Shown in pieces: positions 33,642 through 43,106 of a stretch of 64,000 bases of DNA. Source of the DNA: CAYYKK01 sp046351395. GTDB taxonomy: Bacteria; Myxococcota_A; Polyangia; Polyangiales; Polyangiaceae. Position 1 is the first letter of the stretch, and the number at the start of each line of letters is the position of its first letter. The notes under the pieces were generated by a model. It was not told the origin of the DNA, did no database searches, and saw only the letters and a list, made by a program, of their open reading frames with translations. The position numbers and the translations under genes are program-made. Where the stretch lies: the NCBI GenBank assembly GCA_046351395.1, contig JAXLYP010000007.1, forward strand, positions 315,299 through 379,298. Reading direction: 5' to 3'.

Positions 33642-35242
33642 ATGGACGCATCGACGATCCGCAGAGCGCGGGAGCGCATCGGCTCGGTCCTTCGCGAGAA
33701 GTGGCACCTCGACAAGCTCATCGGCGTGGGCGGCATGGCCGCGGTCTACGCGGCGACCCACAGGAACAAGAAGCGCGGCGCCGTCAAGCTGATGCACGCG
33801 GAGGTGAGCGCGAACGAGGACACGCGCACCCGGTTCCTCCGCGAGGGCTACGTCGCAAACCACGTGGATCACCCGGGCGCCGTGTCGGTGCTTGACGACG
33901 ACGTCGCCGAGGACGGCTCGGTCTACCTCGTGATGGAGCTGCTCGAGGGGCGGAACGTCGAGCACACGCTGCGGACGCGCGCGAGCGGTCGCTTCGAAGT
34001 GGGCGAGGTGCTCGCCATCGCGGACGCGGCGCTCGACGTGCTCGCCGCGGCCCATGAGAAGGGCATCGTCCACCGCGACATCAAGCCGGACAACCTCTTC
34101 ATCACGCGCGCGGGGCAGCTCAAGGTCCTCGACTTCGGGATCGCTCGCGTGAAGAAGGAGGCGCCCTCGGCGAGCGACACCGCGACGGGCGTCGCGATCG
34201 GCACGCCGATGTACATGCCCCCCGAGCAGGCGCTCGGGGAGTGGCACCGGGTCGATGGACGGACCGATCTGTGGGCGATCGGCGCGTCGATGTTCGCGCT
34301 CCTCACGGGACGCGAGGTCCGGAGCGCGGACAACATCCAGAAGCTCTTCCTCGCCGCGATGACCGAGCCGCTCGATCCCATCGCGTCCGTCGCGCCGGGG
34401 CTGCCGCCAGAGGTGTGCGCGCTGGTCGATCGCGCGGTCGCGTTCCGCGTGGAGGATCGGTTCGCGAGCGCGCGCGAGATGCAGGCTGCCGTGCGCGCGC
34501 TCCGGGCGCGATGGCCCGGTGCGCTGAGCTGCGACGCGGAGCCGGCGGCGCCGCCGCCGCAGCACGCCGTCGCGATCACGCCAATGACGCCCCCGCGCGA
34601 GCTCGGATCCACACCGTCCGCGAACTACGGCGCGCCCATGGGGGGGCCGGTCGTGGTGGGGGCGATGACGCAGCCTCCGATGACGACTCCGCTGCCGCGC
34701 CCCGTCAGCGCGCCCGTGATCCCCACGATGACGGTCGCCGCAGCGCCCTCCTCGGCCGGGCCTCCGCGGGGCGCGATGGACACCGCGGCGATGCCGCCGG
34801 GGCGTGCGCCGATGTACCCCACGCCCCAGCCTGCGGTGCTCGCGGCCGCGTCCGCGCGCCCCTCGAGGCGGAGCCCCGTCGTCCCCATCCTGCTGGTGCT
34901 CGCAGCGCTCCTCGGGATCGGGTCGGGTCGCCTTCTTCGTGCTGAAGAAGCCGAGCGCCGAGCCCGCGGCCGCGTCCGCGCAGGTGGACACGGCGGGGCA
35001 GCCAGCGGCGCGGGACAGGTCGACCGCCCGCCGGACATCGCGCCGGCGCCACCCCCGTCGGCGAGCGCCCTCATCACTCCCGCCGCGCCTCCATCGGCGC
35101 GCACCCTTCGAGCTCCGCGTCCCCGTCCGCGTCCACGTCTGCGCTCGCGGCGAGCCCTCCCGTGGGACCGACGCGGCTCGCGCCGACCCCCCCGGTGACG
35201 CCCACACCGGCCAAGTCGGCCGACCCGTTCTCGAAGTACTGA
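33642..35242 (+). CDS. Membrane-anchored Ser/Thr protein kinase, 3' end broken by indels
   Basis: The kinase domain is intact: G-V-G-G-M-A-A-V at 28-35, K49, H-R-D-I-K-P-D-N at 144-151, D-F-G at 164-166, M-Y-M-P-P-E-Q. A Pro/Met/Ala-rich linker leads to a membrane helix (V-V-P-I-L-L-V-L-A-A-L-L). From 34.92 kb the reading frame changes: the helix continues in one frame as V-A-F-F-V-L-K-K, returns to the first for A-P-A-P-P-P-S-A-S-A, then passes to a third for a Ser/Pro tail ending A-D-P-F-S-K-Y at 35242. Read without correction it stops at 35198. Each piece is sensible, so indels are the likely cause. The tail resembles N-P-Y-A-S-H of the kinase at 10585. Confidence 0.8.
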
Positions 35243-35337
35243 GCTCTACGACGCTCCGCGGAGGGCGCGGTGCGCGGTCTTCCTGCGCTGCTCTTCGGTG
35301 CGTTTCGGCGCGGCGGATCGCGTGGTAGACGAGACCC

Positions 35338-36883
35338 ATGCGCCGTCGGCTCCTGCCCGCGCTGCTCCTCGCGTCCGTGCTCGGCGCGGGTTGCAACGCG
35401 GTTGAATCTGTACCTGGGGCGCCACCGGACGGCGCGCGGCCCTCGCTCCCCGCTCCGGTCGGTCAGGAGCCCGAGCGGCTCGGCACCGCGCGGCAGGCGA
35501 TCAGCGCGAGCGAGGTGCTCACGCGGGCCCAAGAGTGGGTCGACCTCGAGGTCCCGTACTGCGGCGGGGTGAACGGCGGCACCGACTACATCTGCGGTGG
35601 GACGTGCGACCGACCCTCCGCGCCGTGGGACGACTTCCGCACCGACTGCTCTGGGTTCGTGTCGTGGTGCTGGCAGATCCCGAGCGATCCGACGACCGAC
35701 TCGTACATGAACGACAACGCCGGCGCGAACGGCTGGACGACCATCGCGATCGACGAGCTCGCGCCGGGTGACGCGATCGTGTGCGACGGGCACATCAAGC
35801 TGTTCTCGCAGTGGGTGAGCGACACCGAGGCGGAGATCTACGAGGAGTACAACTGCGGCAAGGTGGCCCGCCGCGCCGTGCAGTCGTTCACCCGGAGCGA
35901 CAACCACATGTTCTTCTCGGGCGACGCGCGCACGTACCACCCGATCCGGCGCAACGGGATCGAGCCCCTCGCGCCCGTGAAGGGGACGCCTCGACGCCGC
36001 GGGCGTCTACGTGAAGGGCTGGGCGCTCGACACGAAGGCGCCCGGGACGCCCAGCTCCGTGGACGTCGCGTTCGATGGCGCGCCCGGCGATGGCTACACG
36101 GTGTCGCTCGTCGCGAGCGACCCGCGCCCCGACGTCGGGGACGCGCTCGGGGTCGATCCGAACCACGGCTTCTCGATCTTCACGCCCCTCTATTACTGCG
36201 ATGGCGCGGAGCACGCCGCGCACGCCGCGGGTCACGCGGTGGACGACGGCGCCGCGGTCGCGCTCGCGTCCTCGCCGAAGACGTTCACGTGTCCCGTCGC
36301 GATCACACCGAAGGGGGCGCTCCGCCGGATCGCGTCGCCGAGCGCGCTCGACGCCTGGAGCTTCTCGCGGCCGGCCGATCAGCGCTGGATGACGAAGGAG
36401 GACCACGCGACCCACCCCGAGCGCGGCGCGTGGCCGGACGCGGTGTCGCTCGGTCGCACGAGCGACGGGAACGTGTGGGTCGTCGACGGGGGCGTGGTGC
36501 GTCACGTGCCGACCCCCGAGGCGCTCGTCGCGTGGCGGTTCGACGCGGGGAGCATCGAGGATTGGTCGAGCGCGGACCTCGCGAAGTACGAGCGCGGCCA
36601 GGCCCTCCCCGACGCGCCGACGCTCGTCCAGGAGGTCGGCGATTCGACGGTGTACGTGCTCGACGCCGAGCTCGACGATCCGATCGACGCGTCGAGCGGC
36701 GCGAGCATGACGGGCACGACGACGGGCGGCGCGAACGCGAACGCGAGCGCCGAGGCGGGCGCGGGCTGCTCCATGGCGGACGCGGAAGGCGGCGGCGGCT
36801 CCTCCGCCGCATTCGGCGGCGCCATCGCGATCGGGTTCGCTGCGGCCGCCGCTCGGCGCCGGCGCCGAGCGAGCCGGCTATAG
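35338..36883 (+). CDS. NlpC/P60-like cysteine peptidase with MYXO-CTERM tail, frameshifted
   Basis: Two frames make one product of about 510 residues. The first part (35338 to about 35985) has a lipoprotein-like signal (L-G-A-G-C) and an NlpC/P60-like domain with T-D-C-S-G-F-V-S-W (C104) and G-H-I-K-L-F (H152), so it may cut peptidoglycan-type bonds. After a one-base loss near 35985 the second part continues D-A-A-G-V-Y-V-K-G-W-A-L-D with strand-rich sequence, then W-S-F-S-R-P and V-W-V-V-D-G repeats. The end is a MYXO-CTERM tail: G-C-S, a hydrophobic helix and R-R-R-R-R, which would direct it to the surface. Its stop overlaps the convergent ABC gene by 6 bp. Confidence 0.75.
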
Positions 36884-38899
36884 CCCGGGCGGCGCGAGCG
36901 GTGGCGCGCCGGGCGGTGGCGCGCCGGGCGGTGGCGGCTCGTCCGCGGGCTTCGCCTTGCGCGAGAAGAGCGATCGGTAGAGCTCCGAGCGCTCGAGGAG
37001 CTCCGCGTGGGTGCCCCGGTCGACGACCTTCCCGCCTTGCAGGAGGACGTTGAACGTCGAGGGGAGGAGATCGGGCGCGTGCGTCGCGATGAAGAGCGTC
37101 TTCCCCTTCGAAGCCTCGACGGCGGCCTTCAGCACGGCCTCGACCTGACCACCGGGGAGCCCGGCCTCGGGCTCGTCGAGCACGAGGACGCGCGCGTCCT
37201 GCGCGAGCGCGCGCGCGAACAAGACGCGACGCTGCTCGCCGCCGGAGAGGTTCGGGGGGGCCGGGGAGAACTTCCGTGCGATCCCTTCGTCGGTCGCGAG
37301 CGCCTCGATCTGCGCGCGCTCGAGCGCGCGCTTGGCGGCCTCGCGGCGAGGGGTCGTCGTGGAGGGCGCGCCGAGGAGCACGTTGTCTTCGATGGATCGC
37401 GCGAGGAGCTTCGACTCCTGCCCGAGGCGGGAGAACACGCGCGACAGATCGTCCACGACGATCTCCCGCACGTCCTTGCCGGCGACGCTCACCGCGCCCG
37501 CGCTCGGATCGTCGAGCCGGAGCAGCATGCGCAAGATCGTGGACTTGCCCGAGCCGGAGGGCCCGCAGAGCCCGACGACGCTCCCCTCGGGGACCTCGAG
37601 CGAGACGTCGTCGAGGATGGGCTTGTCCTTCCCCGCGGGCGTGAACGTGACGTGATCAAGGACGATGCCGCCGGGCCCGAGATCCGCCGCGCGCAGGTGG
37701 GCGCGCGACGCGTCCGGGCGGGGCTCGATGTCCATCACCTTGACCACGGATCGCAGGACGAACGCCTTCTCGATGGCGCTCACGCGGAGCGCGTCGATGG
37801 CCTGGAGGCGCGCGACGAGCGCGGGGATCGCGAGGAGGAGCTTGCCGACCTCGCCGGGGTTCGGCGCGTGGTGGGTGGCGGAGAGGACGAGCAGGAGCAG
37901 GAGCGGCGCCATCGCGCCGAGCACCGTGGTCACCTGGCTCGACAGCGCGAGCGCGCGCGCGAATCCCCGCCGCGCGACGACGGACTCGCGGAGCGCCCCG
38001 TCGACCTCGTCGAGCGCCCGGTCCTTCGCGCCCGCGAGCCGGAAATCCTCGATGTGCGTGAGCTTCTCGCCGATCTCGCCGAACACGCGCGCGTCCGTCG
38101 CCTGGAGCGCCTGCGTCGCGCGCGCGACGCCCTTCGACGCGCGCAGGCTCGCGAGCCGCGACAGGACGAAGATGACGAGCCCGCCGAGCGCGACGAGGCC
38201 CGAGCCCGATCCGATGAGATCCGTCGCGAGCATCGCGAGGGCGACGATCGCGTAGGGGAGCGTGACGAGCCCCGCGATGACGAACTCCGCCGCGCTCTGC
38301 GCGTCACGCAGCACCGTGAGCTTGACCGTGTCCGTGCCCGCCGCCTTCGGCGGACCCACGCCCGGCGGGCGCGGGATGTTCGAGACGGGGACGAGCGCGA
38401 GGCTCTCGCCCAGCGTCGCGATCTCGCGCGGCGAGCTCTCGATGAGGGAGCGCATCATGATGGCGCGCAGGCGCGAGGACGTCTCCGCGGTGAGGCGTGT
38501 GCTGTTCTGGCTCGAGAGGAGCGCGACGAACACGCTGAGGAGGATCGCGACGAACGCGATCACGATGTAGACCCACGACGCGGTCGTCGCGGGGGCGAGC
38601 ACCGGCGCGAGGATGCGTGCGAGGGACGCGCGCGACACGTTCCCGAGGAGCGCCTGGACGCCCGTCTCGACCGCGGCGGGGACGAGACCACCGAGCGCGC
38701 CCGCGGTGCTCGAGAGCGCCGCCGCGAAGAGGATGCGGCCCGCGAAGCCTCCGGCGCCGCCCGCGCCAGAGCGCTTGGATTCGCGCGTGAGGCGGCCGAG
38801 GAGGTGCCGCGCGAGGCCGAGCGGAGAGACCTTCTCGAGATCGTTCGCCGGGCCGAGCGTCGCGCGCGCCGGCGTCGCCGGAGGGGCAGGGGCGGTCAT
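36878..38899 (-). CDS. ABC exporter (fused membrane and ATPase domains)
   Basis: A 673-residue half-transporter of the MsbA/lipid-peptide exporter kind. The membrane domain spans about residues 50-400 with roughly six helices. The ATPase has Walker A G-P-S-G-S-G-K-S-T, the signature L-S-G-G-E-Q-R-R, Walker B V-L-V-L-D-E-P-E with catalytic Glu, and an H-loop I-A-T-H-A. A Pro-rich tail (P-P-P-P-G-A-P-P-P-G) closes it. I chose ATG 38897-38899; the frame extends further but only through the intergenic region. Exported substrate unknown. Functions as a homodimer, or with a partner not in this window. Confidence 0.9.
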   Translation of the reverse strand: MTAPAPPATPARATLGPANDLEKVSPLGLARHLLGRLTRESKRSGAGGAGGFAGRILFAAALSSTAGALGGLVPAAVETGVQALLGNVSRASLARILAPVLAPATTASWVYIVIAFVAILLSVFVALLSSQNSTRLTAETSSRLRAIMMRSLIESSPREIATLGESLALVPVSNIPRPPGVGPPKAAGTDTVKLTVLRDAQSAAEFVIAGLVTLPYAIVALAMLATDLIGSGSGLVALGGLVIFVLSRLASLRASKGVARATQALQATDARVFGEIGEKLTHIEDFRLAGAKDRALDEVDGALRESVVARRGFARALALSSQVTTVLGAMAPLLLLLVLSATHHAPNPGEVGKLLLAIPALVARLQAIDALRVSAIEKAFVLRSVVKVMDIEPRPDASRAHLRAADLGPGGIVLDHVTFTPAGKDKPILDDVSLEVPEGSVVGLCGPSGSGKSTILRMLLRLDDPSAGAVSVAGKDVREIVVDDLSRVFSRLGQESKLLARSIEDNVLLGAPSTTTPRREAAKRALERAQIEALATDEGIARKFSPAPPNLSGGEQRRVLFARALAQDARVLVLDEPEAGLPGGQVEAVLKAAVEASKGKTLFIATHAPDLLPSTFNVLLQGGKVVDRGTHAELLERSELYRSLFSRKAKPADEPPPPGAPPPGAPPLAPPGL

Positions 38900-38967
38900 C
38901 GGCGCATGATAGACACGCCGGCGCGCGGCCCGTGCAATGCCGGATGGATCGGGTACCATCCGGCGCC

Positions 38968-39744
38968 ATGCCGCCCTTCCGCGCGGAGCAAGCCGCGTTC
39001 GCGTCCCGCCTCTCGGATCTGCTGGGTACGCTCGAGAGCGCCGCCGTGATCGGCCTCGCGCGCTCGCGCGTCCGGGGGCTCGGCGAGCAGCTCCGCTTCG
39101 CGTGCCTCGCGGTGGGGTGCACCGAGGCGCTCGTCGCCCTCGAGATGACGGCGCTCGATCGGCTGACGGTCCCCGCGGTGGCGGACGCGAGCGGCTACCG
39201 CGAGGTGTCGCACGAGCTCCTCCCGGACGGCACGCCGATCGCGTACCTCCTCGCGGGCGGCGCGGGGCACTCCGTCGAGATCCTCGACGACGACGGCGCG
39301 ATCGCCCCGTTCCGCGCGATCCTGAACCACGCGCCGACGAGCGCGATCTTCTCCCCGATCCGCGTGGGCGAGCGGTTCGTGGGCGCGACGGTGCTGCTCT
39401 CGTCGGAGGCGCCGCTCGGCGATCGGGAGCTCGACATGGCCGAGCGCCTGAGCGAGGTCCTCGCGCTCACCGTCGAGTCGTTCTTCACGGAGCGGACGCT
39501 GTTCGAGCTGTTCGCGCTCGCGCTCCCGGAGCTCCTCGGACCCTCGGCGCCGACGTCGCTGCCCCGCGCGCTCGAGGATCACATCCGCGGGCTCCGCGTC
39601 GCCGCCCCGTATCGCCGCCGCCTCGAGCTCGCGATGGCGGTCGGCAAGCTCGCCGGTCGGTCGCAGGCCGAGGTGGACGTCGTGAGCCGCGTGCTCGCCG
39701 CGTTCGACTCGTACGTCGCGAACATCGAGGGAACGGTGGTGTGA
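38968..39744 (+). CDS. Possible GAF-like protein, unknown function
   Basis: A 258-residue soluble protein of no firmly recognised family. The first 170 residues have a pattern compatible with a GAF-type sensor domain (P-I-R-V-G-E-R-F-V-G-A-T-V-L-L-S-S-E-A-P-L-G-D-R-E-L-D followed by a helix with M-A-E-R-L-S-E-V). The remainder is helical. The 67-bp gap to the divergent ABC gene is too short for much more than two promoters. Its stop is 5 bp before the subtilase start, and together with the next three genes it forms a close-packed plus-strand set. GAF assignment is tentative. Confidence 0.55.
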   Translation: MPPFRAEQAAFASRLSDLLGTLESAAVIGLARSRVRGLGEQLRFACLAVGCTEALVALEMTALDRLTVPAVADASGYREVSHELLPDGTPIAYLLAGGAGHSVEILDDDGAIAPFRAILNHAPTSAIFSPIRVGERFVGATVLLSSEAPLGDRELDMAERLSEVLALTVESFFTERTLFELFALALPELLGPSAPTSLPRALEDHIRGLRVAAPYRRRLELAMAVGKLAGRSQAEVDVVSRVLAAFDSYVANIEGTVV

Positions 39745-39748
39745 CCCC

Positions 39749-40624
39749 GTGAGCTCCGGCTCGGAAGAGGCCGCGAGCGCGGCGCCGCCCGATTCGCTCG
39801 CGGCGCACCGGGCGCTCGGCGAGCTCCAGATCGACAAGGAGGGGCGCGGCGTCGCGGTCGCCGTCGTCGACTCGGGCGTCGACGTGTCCCACCCGTGGTT
39901 CGCGGGGTGCGACGTCGAGGCGTTCGCGATCGAGCAGAAGGGCCCGCAGTTCACGATCGATCGGACGACCGCGGGGGACGCGAGCGGCCACGGCACCGCG
40001 TGCGCGGGGATCATCCTTCGTTTGGTGCCGAAGGCAAAGCTCGTGAGCGTGCGCGCCCTCGGCGCGGACGGGCGCGGCTCGCGCGACGCGCTCGTGACGG
40101 CGCTCCGGTTCTGTGTGCGCGAGGGCTACGCGGTCGTGAACCTCAGCCTCGGCATCGACGTGCCGAAGGCCGCGCCGCTCAAGCCGACCGACTACCGCTC
40201 CGTGCTCGATCTCTACGAGATCGCGGACGAAGCGTTCACGAAGCGCGTGATGTTCGTCGCGGCCGGTCCCAACGTGGCGTCCCTCCGCACGTACCCCGGG
40301 CGCGCGAAGTCCCTCATCGGCGTGGGGCGCGGCAGCTTCGCGGATCCCGAGCGCGTCGAGACGAACCTGACGGCGGACTACGAGATCCTCGCCCCCGGCA
40401 ACGACGTCGTCGCGCCTGCGCTCGGCGGCGGCGAGCGGAAGTGGACGGGGACGAGCTTCGCGTGCCCGCACATCGCGGGGCACGTCGCGCGCATCATCGC
40501 CGGCAAGCCGTCGCGCACCCCCTCGGAGGTGCGCTGGGTGCTCCATCAGCTCGCATCGATCACGAGCGCGGCCCAGGCGCCGCCCTCCACCGCTCGCTCT
40601 CCGACGGAGGTACCAACGACATGA
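39749..40624 (+). CDS. Cytoplasmic subtilisin-like serine peptidase (S8 family)
   Basis: A 291-residue S8 peptidase with all active-site residues: D41 (V-V-D-S-G-V-D), H81 (G-H-G-T-A-C-A-G), oxyanion N175 (A-A-G-P-N) and S236 (G-T-S-F-A-C-P-H). It has neither signal peptide nor propeptide: the catalytic domain starts about residue 25, so it probably acts inside the cell without the usual self-removal of a prodomain. The domain is small for the family. The GTG at 39749 lies 5 bp after the preceding stop; its own stop overlaps the TPR gene start (ATGA). The target is unknown. Confidence 0.88.
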   Translation: MSSGSEEAASAAPPDSLAAHRALGELQIDKEGRGVAVAVVDSGVDVSHPWFAGCDVEAFAIEQKGPQFTIDRTTAGDASGHGTACAGIILRLVPKAKLVSVRALGADGRGSRDALVTALRFCVREGYAVVNLSLGIDVPKAAPLKPTDYRSVLDLYEIADEAFTKRVMFVAAGPNVASLRTYPGRAKSLIGVGRGSFADPERVETNLTADYEILAPGNDVVAPALGGGERKWTGTSFACPHIAGHVARIIAGKPSRTPSEVRWVLHQLASITSAAQAPPSTARSPTEVPTT

Positions 40625-42237
40625 GGCCGCTCGAAGGGCTCCCCGACATCGAAAAGGCGCTCCTCGGCGCGCCGCCGGCCCGCGTGCGCGCGGCGCTGGA
40701 CCAGGCGCTCTCCGAGCCCAGCACGGACGCGCGTCGCGCGGCGTCGATGCTGTTCGCGGAGGGCGCGTTCCTCCTCCGCAACGGCTCGCTCGAGGCCGCC
40801 GCGACGAAGTTCGACGAGGCGGTCGCGGCGTTCGAACCGCTGGGGGACGCGGAGTCGACCGAGCTCGCGCGGATCGAGGCGCACACCGCGCGGATCCGCC
40901 GCGGCGTGCGCGACCTCGCGACGCGCGCGCGCGAGGAGCTCGCGGTGCTGGCCGAGTCGGGGGCGACCGATCGAGTGAAGGTCGCGGCCCTCGTGGTTCG
41001 CGGCACGAGCGAGCGCGTTGCCGGGGAGGCAGCGCTCGCGCACGAGTCCTTCCTCGCCGCGCTCGAGCGGAGCGCGCGCCTGCCGGATCTCCGCACGCAG
41101 GCGCTGAACTCGCTCGGCACGCTCTACGTCGTCACGGGCGCGCTGTCCGCCGCGGTGCCGAACCTCGAGCGCGCCGCCGAGCTCTGCCACGCGCGCGGGG
41201 ACGTCGTGGGCGAGGCGATCGCGATGGGGCAGCTCGGCGCGGCTGCGCTCGGTCTCGGTGATCTCCACACCGCGAGGCGGTACCTCTCGCGGCAGGAGTT
41301 CCTCGCGCGCAGCGTGGACGACGCCTTCGGCCGCGCGCGCGCGCTCGTGTGGCTCGCGGAGGTCGCGCTCGCGCTCGGCTCCCCGAACGACGCGATCGAG
41401 GTCGCGGCGCGCGCGCGCACGGTCGCCGAGGAGGCGAAGCTCTCCACGTGGGTGGCGTACTCGAACCGCATCACGGGGCGCGCGCTGCGCGAGCGCGGAG
41501 ACGCCTCGACCGAACCGACGGAGCGCGCCCTCGCGACGTTCCGAGCCCAGAAGCTTTCGCTCGGAGAGGCGCTCTGCCTCTGGGATCTCGGCGTGGCCAC
41601 GGAGCCGCCGGATCTCGAGCGGACCGAGCGCGCCCTCCAGCTGTTCGCCTCGCTCGGCCTGATCGATCGGGTGTCGGAGGTGCTGCTCGACCTGCGGCGC
41701 CTCGGAGCGTCGAAGCGCGGGGGCGCGCCGCACGTGGACGTGCTGCTCGCGGCCGTGGGTCTCACCGGGCGCCGCGCGGAGTCGGTGGAGGCCGAGCTCG
41801 TGCACGATGACCCCGTCGGGCTCGCGCACGCGACGGGCGTCCGCACGTGCGCGAAGAGGAACGTCGCGCGGCTCGCGCTCCTCGCGACGACGGCGCCCGG
41901 GCTCGTCGTGCTCGCCGTCGTGGGCGTGCCGGACCCCGCTCGCCTCCTCGAGGATCGAGCGTTCGAGGGCGTGATCCTCGGCTCCTTCGGCGATGCGGCG
42001 CTCATCGGGTGGACGTCGTGGACGGATCGCGCGGCGATCGTCGCCGACCGAGCGAGGGTGATCGCGCTCGCGCCTTCGGCGCGTGGCGTGTTCGCGCGCC
42101 TCACGGACGCACGCGTGGACGCGCCCGGTCATGGCGGCGGCCTCGGCGCGCGCCTCCTCGGGGTCGACACCACCTCGCTCCTCACCGCCGCGCTCGCGGA
42201 GCGCGGCGTCGCGGAACCACCCGAATGGAACCCGTAG
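40621..42237 (+). CDS. TPR-repeat protein linked to the subtilase
   Basis: A 538-residue soluble protein. Residues 30-370 are helical tetratricopeptide-like repeats, for example A-L-N-S-L-G-T-L-Y-V-V-T-G-A-L-S and A-R-A-L-V-W-L-A-E-V-A. The last 160 residues look like an alpha/beta domain with hydrophobic strands (L-A-L-L-A-T-T-A-P-G-L-V-V-L-A-V-V-G-V); I do not recognise it. Starts inside the subtilase stop (ATGA) and its stop overlaps the flavoprotein gene by 13 bp. It may be the regulator or substrate-binding partner of the protease (inference from context only). Confidence 0.75.
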   Translation: MRPLEGLPDIEKALLGAPPARVRAALDQALSEPSTDARRAASMLFAEGAFLLRNGSLEAAATKFDEAVAAFEPLGDAESTELARIEAHTARIRRGVRDLATRAREELAVLAESGATDRVKVAALVVRGTSERVAGEAALAHESFLAALERSARLPDLRTQALNSLGTLYVVTGALSAAVPNLERAAELCHARGDVVGEAIAMGQLGAAALGLGDLHTARRYLSRQEFLARSVDDAFGRARALVWLAEVALALGSPNDAIEVAARARTVAEEAKLSTWVAYSNRITGRALRERGDASTEPTERALATFRAQKLSLGEALCLWDLGVATEPPDLERTERALQLFASLGLIDRVSEVLLDLRRLGASKRGGAPHVDVLLAAVGLTGRRAESVEAELVHDDPVGLAHATGVRTCAKRNVARLALLATTAPGLVVLAVVGVPDPARLLEDRAFEGVILGSFGDAALIGWTSWTDRAAIVADRARVIALAPSARGVFARLTDARVDAPGHGGGLGARLLGVDTTSLLTAALAERGVAEPPEWNP

Positions 42238-42983
42238 AACCCCCCGTGCGCGCGGAGCCGTTCGAGGCGACGCTCGTGTCCGCGCGGAACCTCTCGAGGA
42301 ACGTGCGCGAGCTCGTCTTCGAGCGCAGCGACGGGCGGCCGCTCCGGTTCTCCCCCGGGCAATGGGTGAACGTTCACCTCGCGACGGCGAGCGACGCGGA
42401 GCAGGAGGTGAAGCGCGCGTACTCGATCGCCTCCGCGCCCCGCGCCGACAATCGCTTCGAGCTCGCGATCACGCGCGTCGAGGGCGGCCCGATGTCGGAG
42501 GCCCTCCACCGATTGGACGTGGGCGCGACCGTACGAGCGGTCGGCCCGAGCGGCCTCTTCACGCGCGCCGCGACGGACGAGACGCCCGCGCTGTTCGTCG
42601 CGACGGGGACGGGCATCACCCCGCTCCGAAGCATGATCGCCGCCGCGGCGGACGCGGGCGTCCTCGACCGGGGCACCAAGATGGTCGTCCTCTTCGGGGT
42701 GCGAACGCAGGCGGACATCCTCTACCGCGACGAGTTCGATCGCCTCGCGGCGCAGCATCCGAACGTGCGCTTCGTGGTCACCCTCTCGAAGCCCGACGCC
42801 GCGTGGACAGGCCGCGTGGGCTACGTGCAGACGCACGTGCGAGAGCTCTGGGACGAGCTCGCGGAGCCCACCGCGAACGCGTACGTCTGCGGCCTCGAGA
42901 AGATGGTGAAGTCCGTGCGGGACGTGCTCCGCAACGAGGCCGGCGTGGGCCGCCGGCAGGTCCATCAGGAGCGCTACGACTAG
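42225..42983 (+). CDS. Ferredoxin-NADP reductase-like flavoprotein
   Basis: A 252-residue FAD/NAD(P)H oxidoreductase with the flavin motif R-A-Y-S-I-A-S at 64-70 and the nucleotide-binding motif G-T-G-I-T-P-L-R-S at 128-136, then Y-V-C-G-L-E-K-M near the end and a C-terminal V-H-Q-E-R-Y-D. This is the ferredoxin/flavodoxin-NADP+ reductase fold, single domain, with no iron-sulfur extension. Partners (ferredoxin, cytochrome or an oxygenase) are not in view. Overlap with the TPR gene by 13 bp suggests co-translation. Gene set ends at the 62-bp palindrome that follows. Confidence 0.88.
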   Translation: MEPVEPPVRAEPFEATLVSARNLSRNVRELVFERSDGRPLRFSPGQWVNVHLATASDAEQEVKRAYSIASAPRADNRFELAITRVEGGPMSEALHRLDVGATVRAVGPSGLFTRAATDETPALFVATGTGITPLRSMIAAAADAGVLDRGTKMVVLFGVRTQADILYRDEFDRLAAQHPNVRFVVTLSKPDAAWTGRVGYVQTHVRELWDELAEPTANAYVCGLEKMVKSVRDVLRNEAGVGRRQVHQERYD

Positions 42984-43009
42984 GATCGCTCAGAAGAGCG
43001 GAGAAAAAC

Positions 43010-43071
43010 CGCCAAGGACGCCAAGGCAGAAAGAGAAAATATTCTCTCTTTCTGCCTTGGCGTCCTTGGCG
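43010..43071. repeat. 62-bp near-perfect palindrome (CGCCAAGG repeat)
   Basis: From 43010 to 43071 the sequence reads the same on both strands except for one mismatched pair; the centre is aaaatatt and the arms contain cgccaaggacgccaagg. A third half-copy (cttggcgtccttggcggttt) follows at 43075-43094. The same arms, degenerate, occur at 2783-2839. It sits between the convergent flavoprotein and DUF1552 genes, where a long hairpin would stop transcription both ways. This belongs to a repeat family dispersed in the genome. Confidence 0.9.
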
Positions 43072-43106
43072 CTCTTGGCGTCCTTGGCGGTTTCTCTGCC
43101 TCTGCC

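Noticed and set aside
35338..36883. Calling the NlpC-like gene and the kinase tail true pseudogenes
   Set aside because: Corrected frames give complete, specific C-terminal features, and many neighbours show similar shifts, so sequence error is the simpler explanation.
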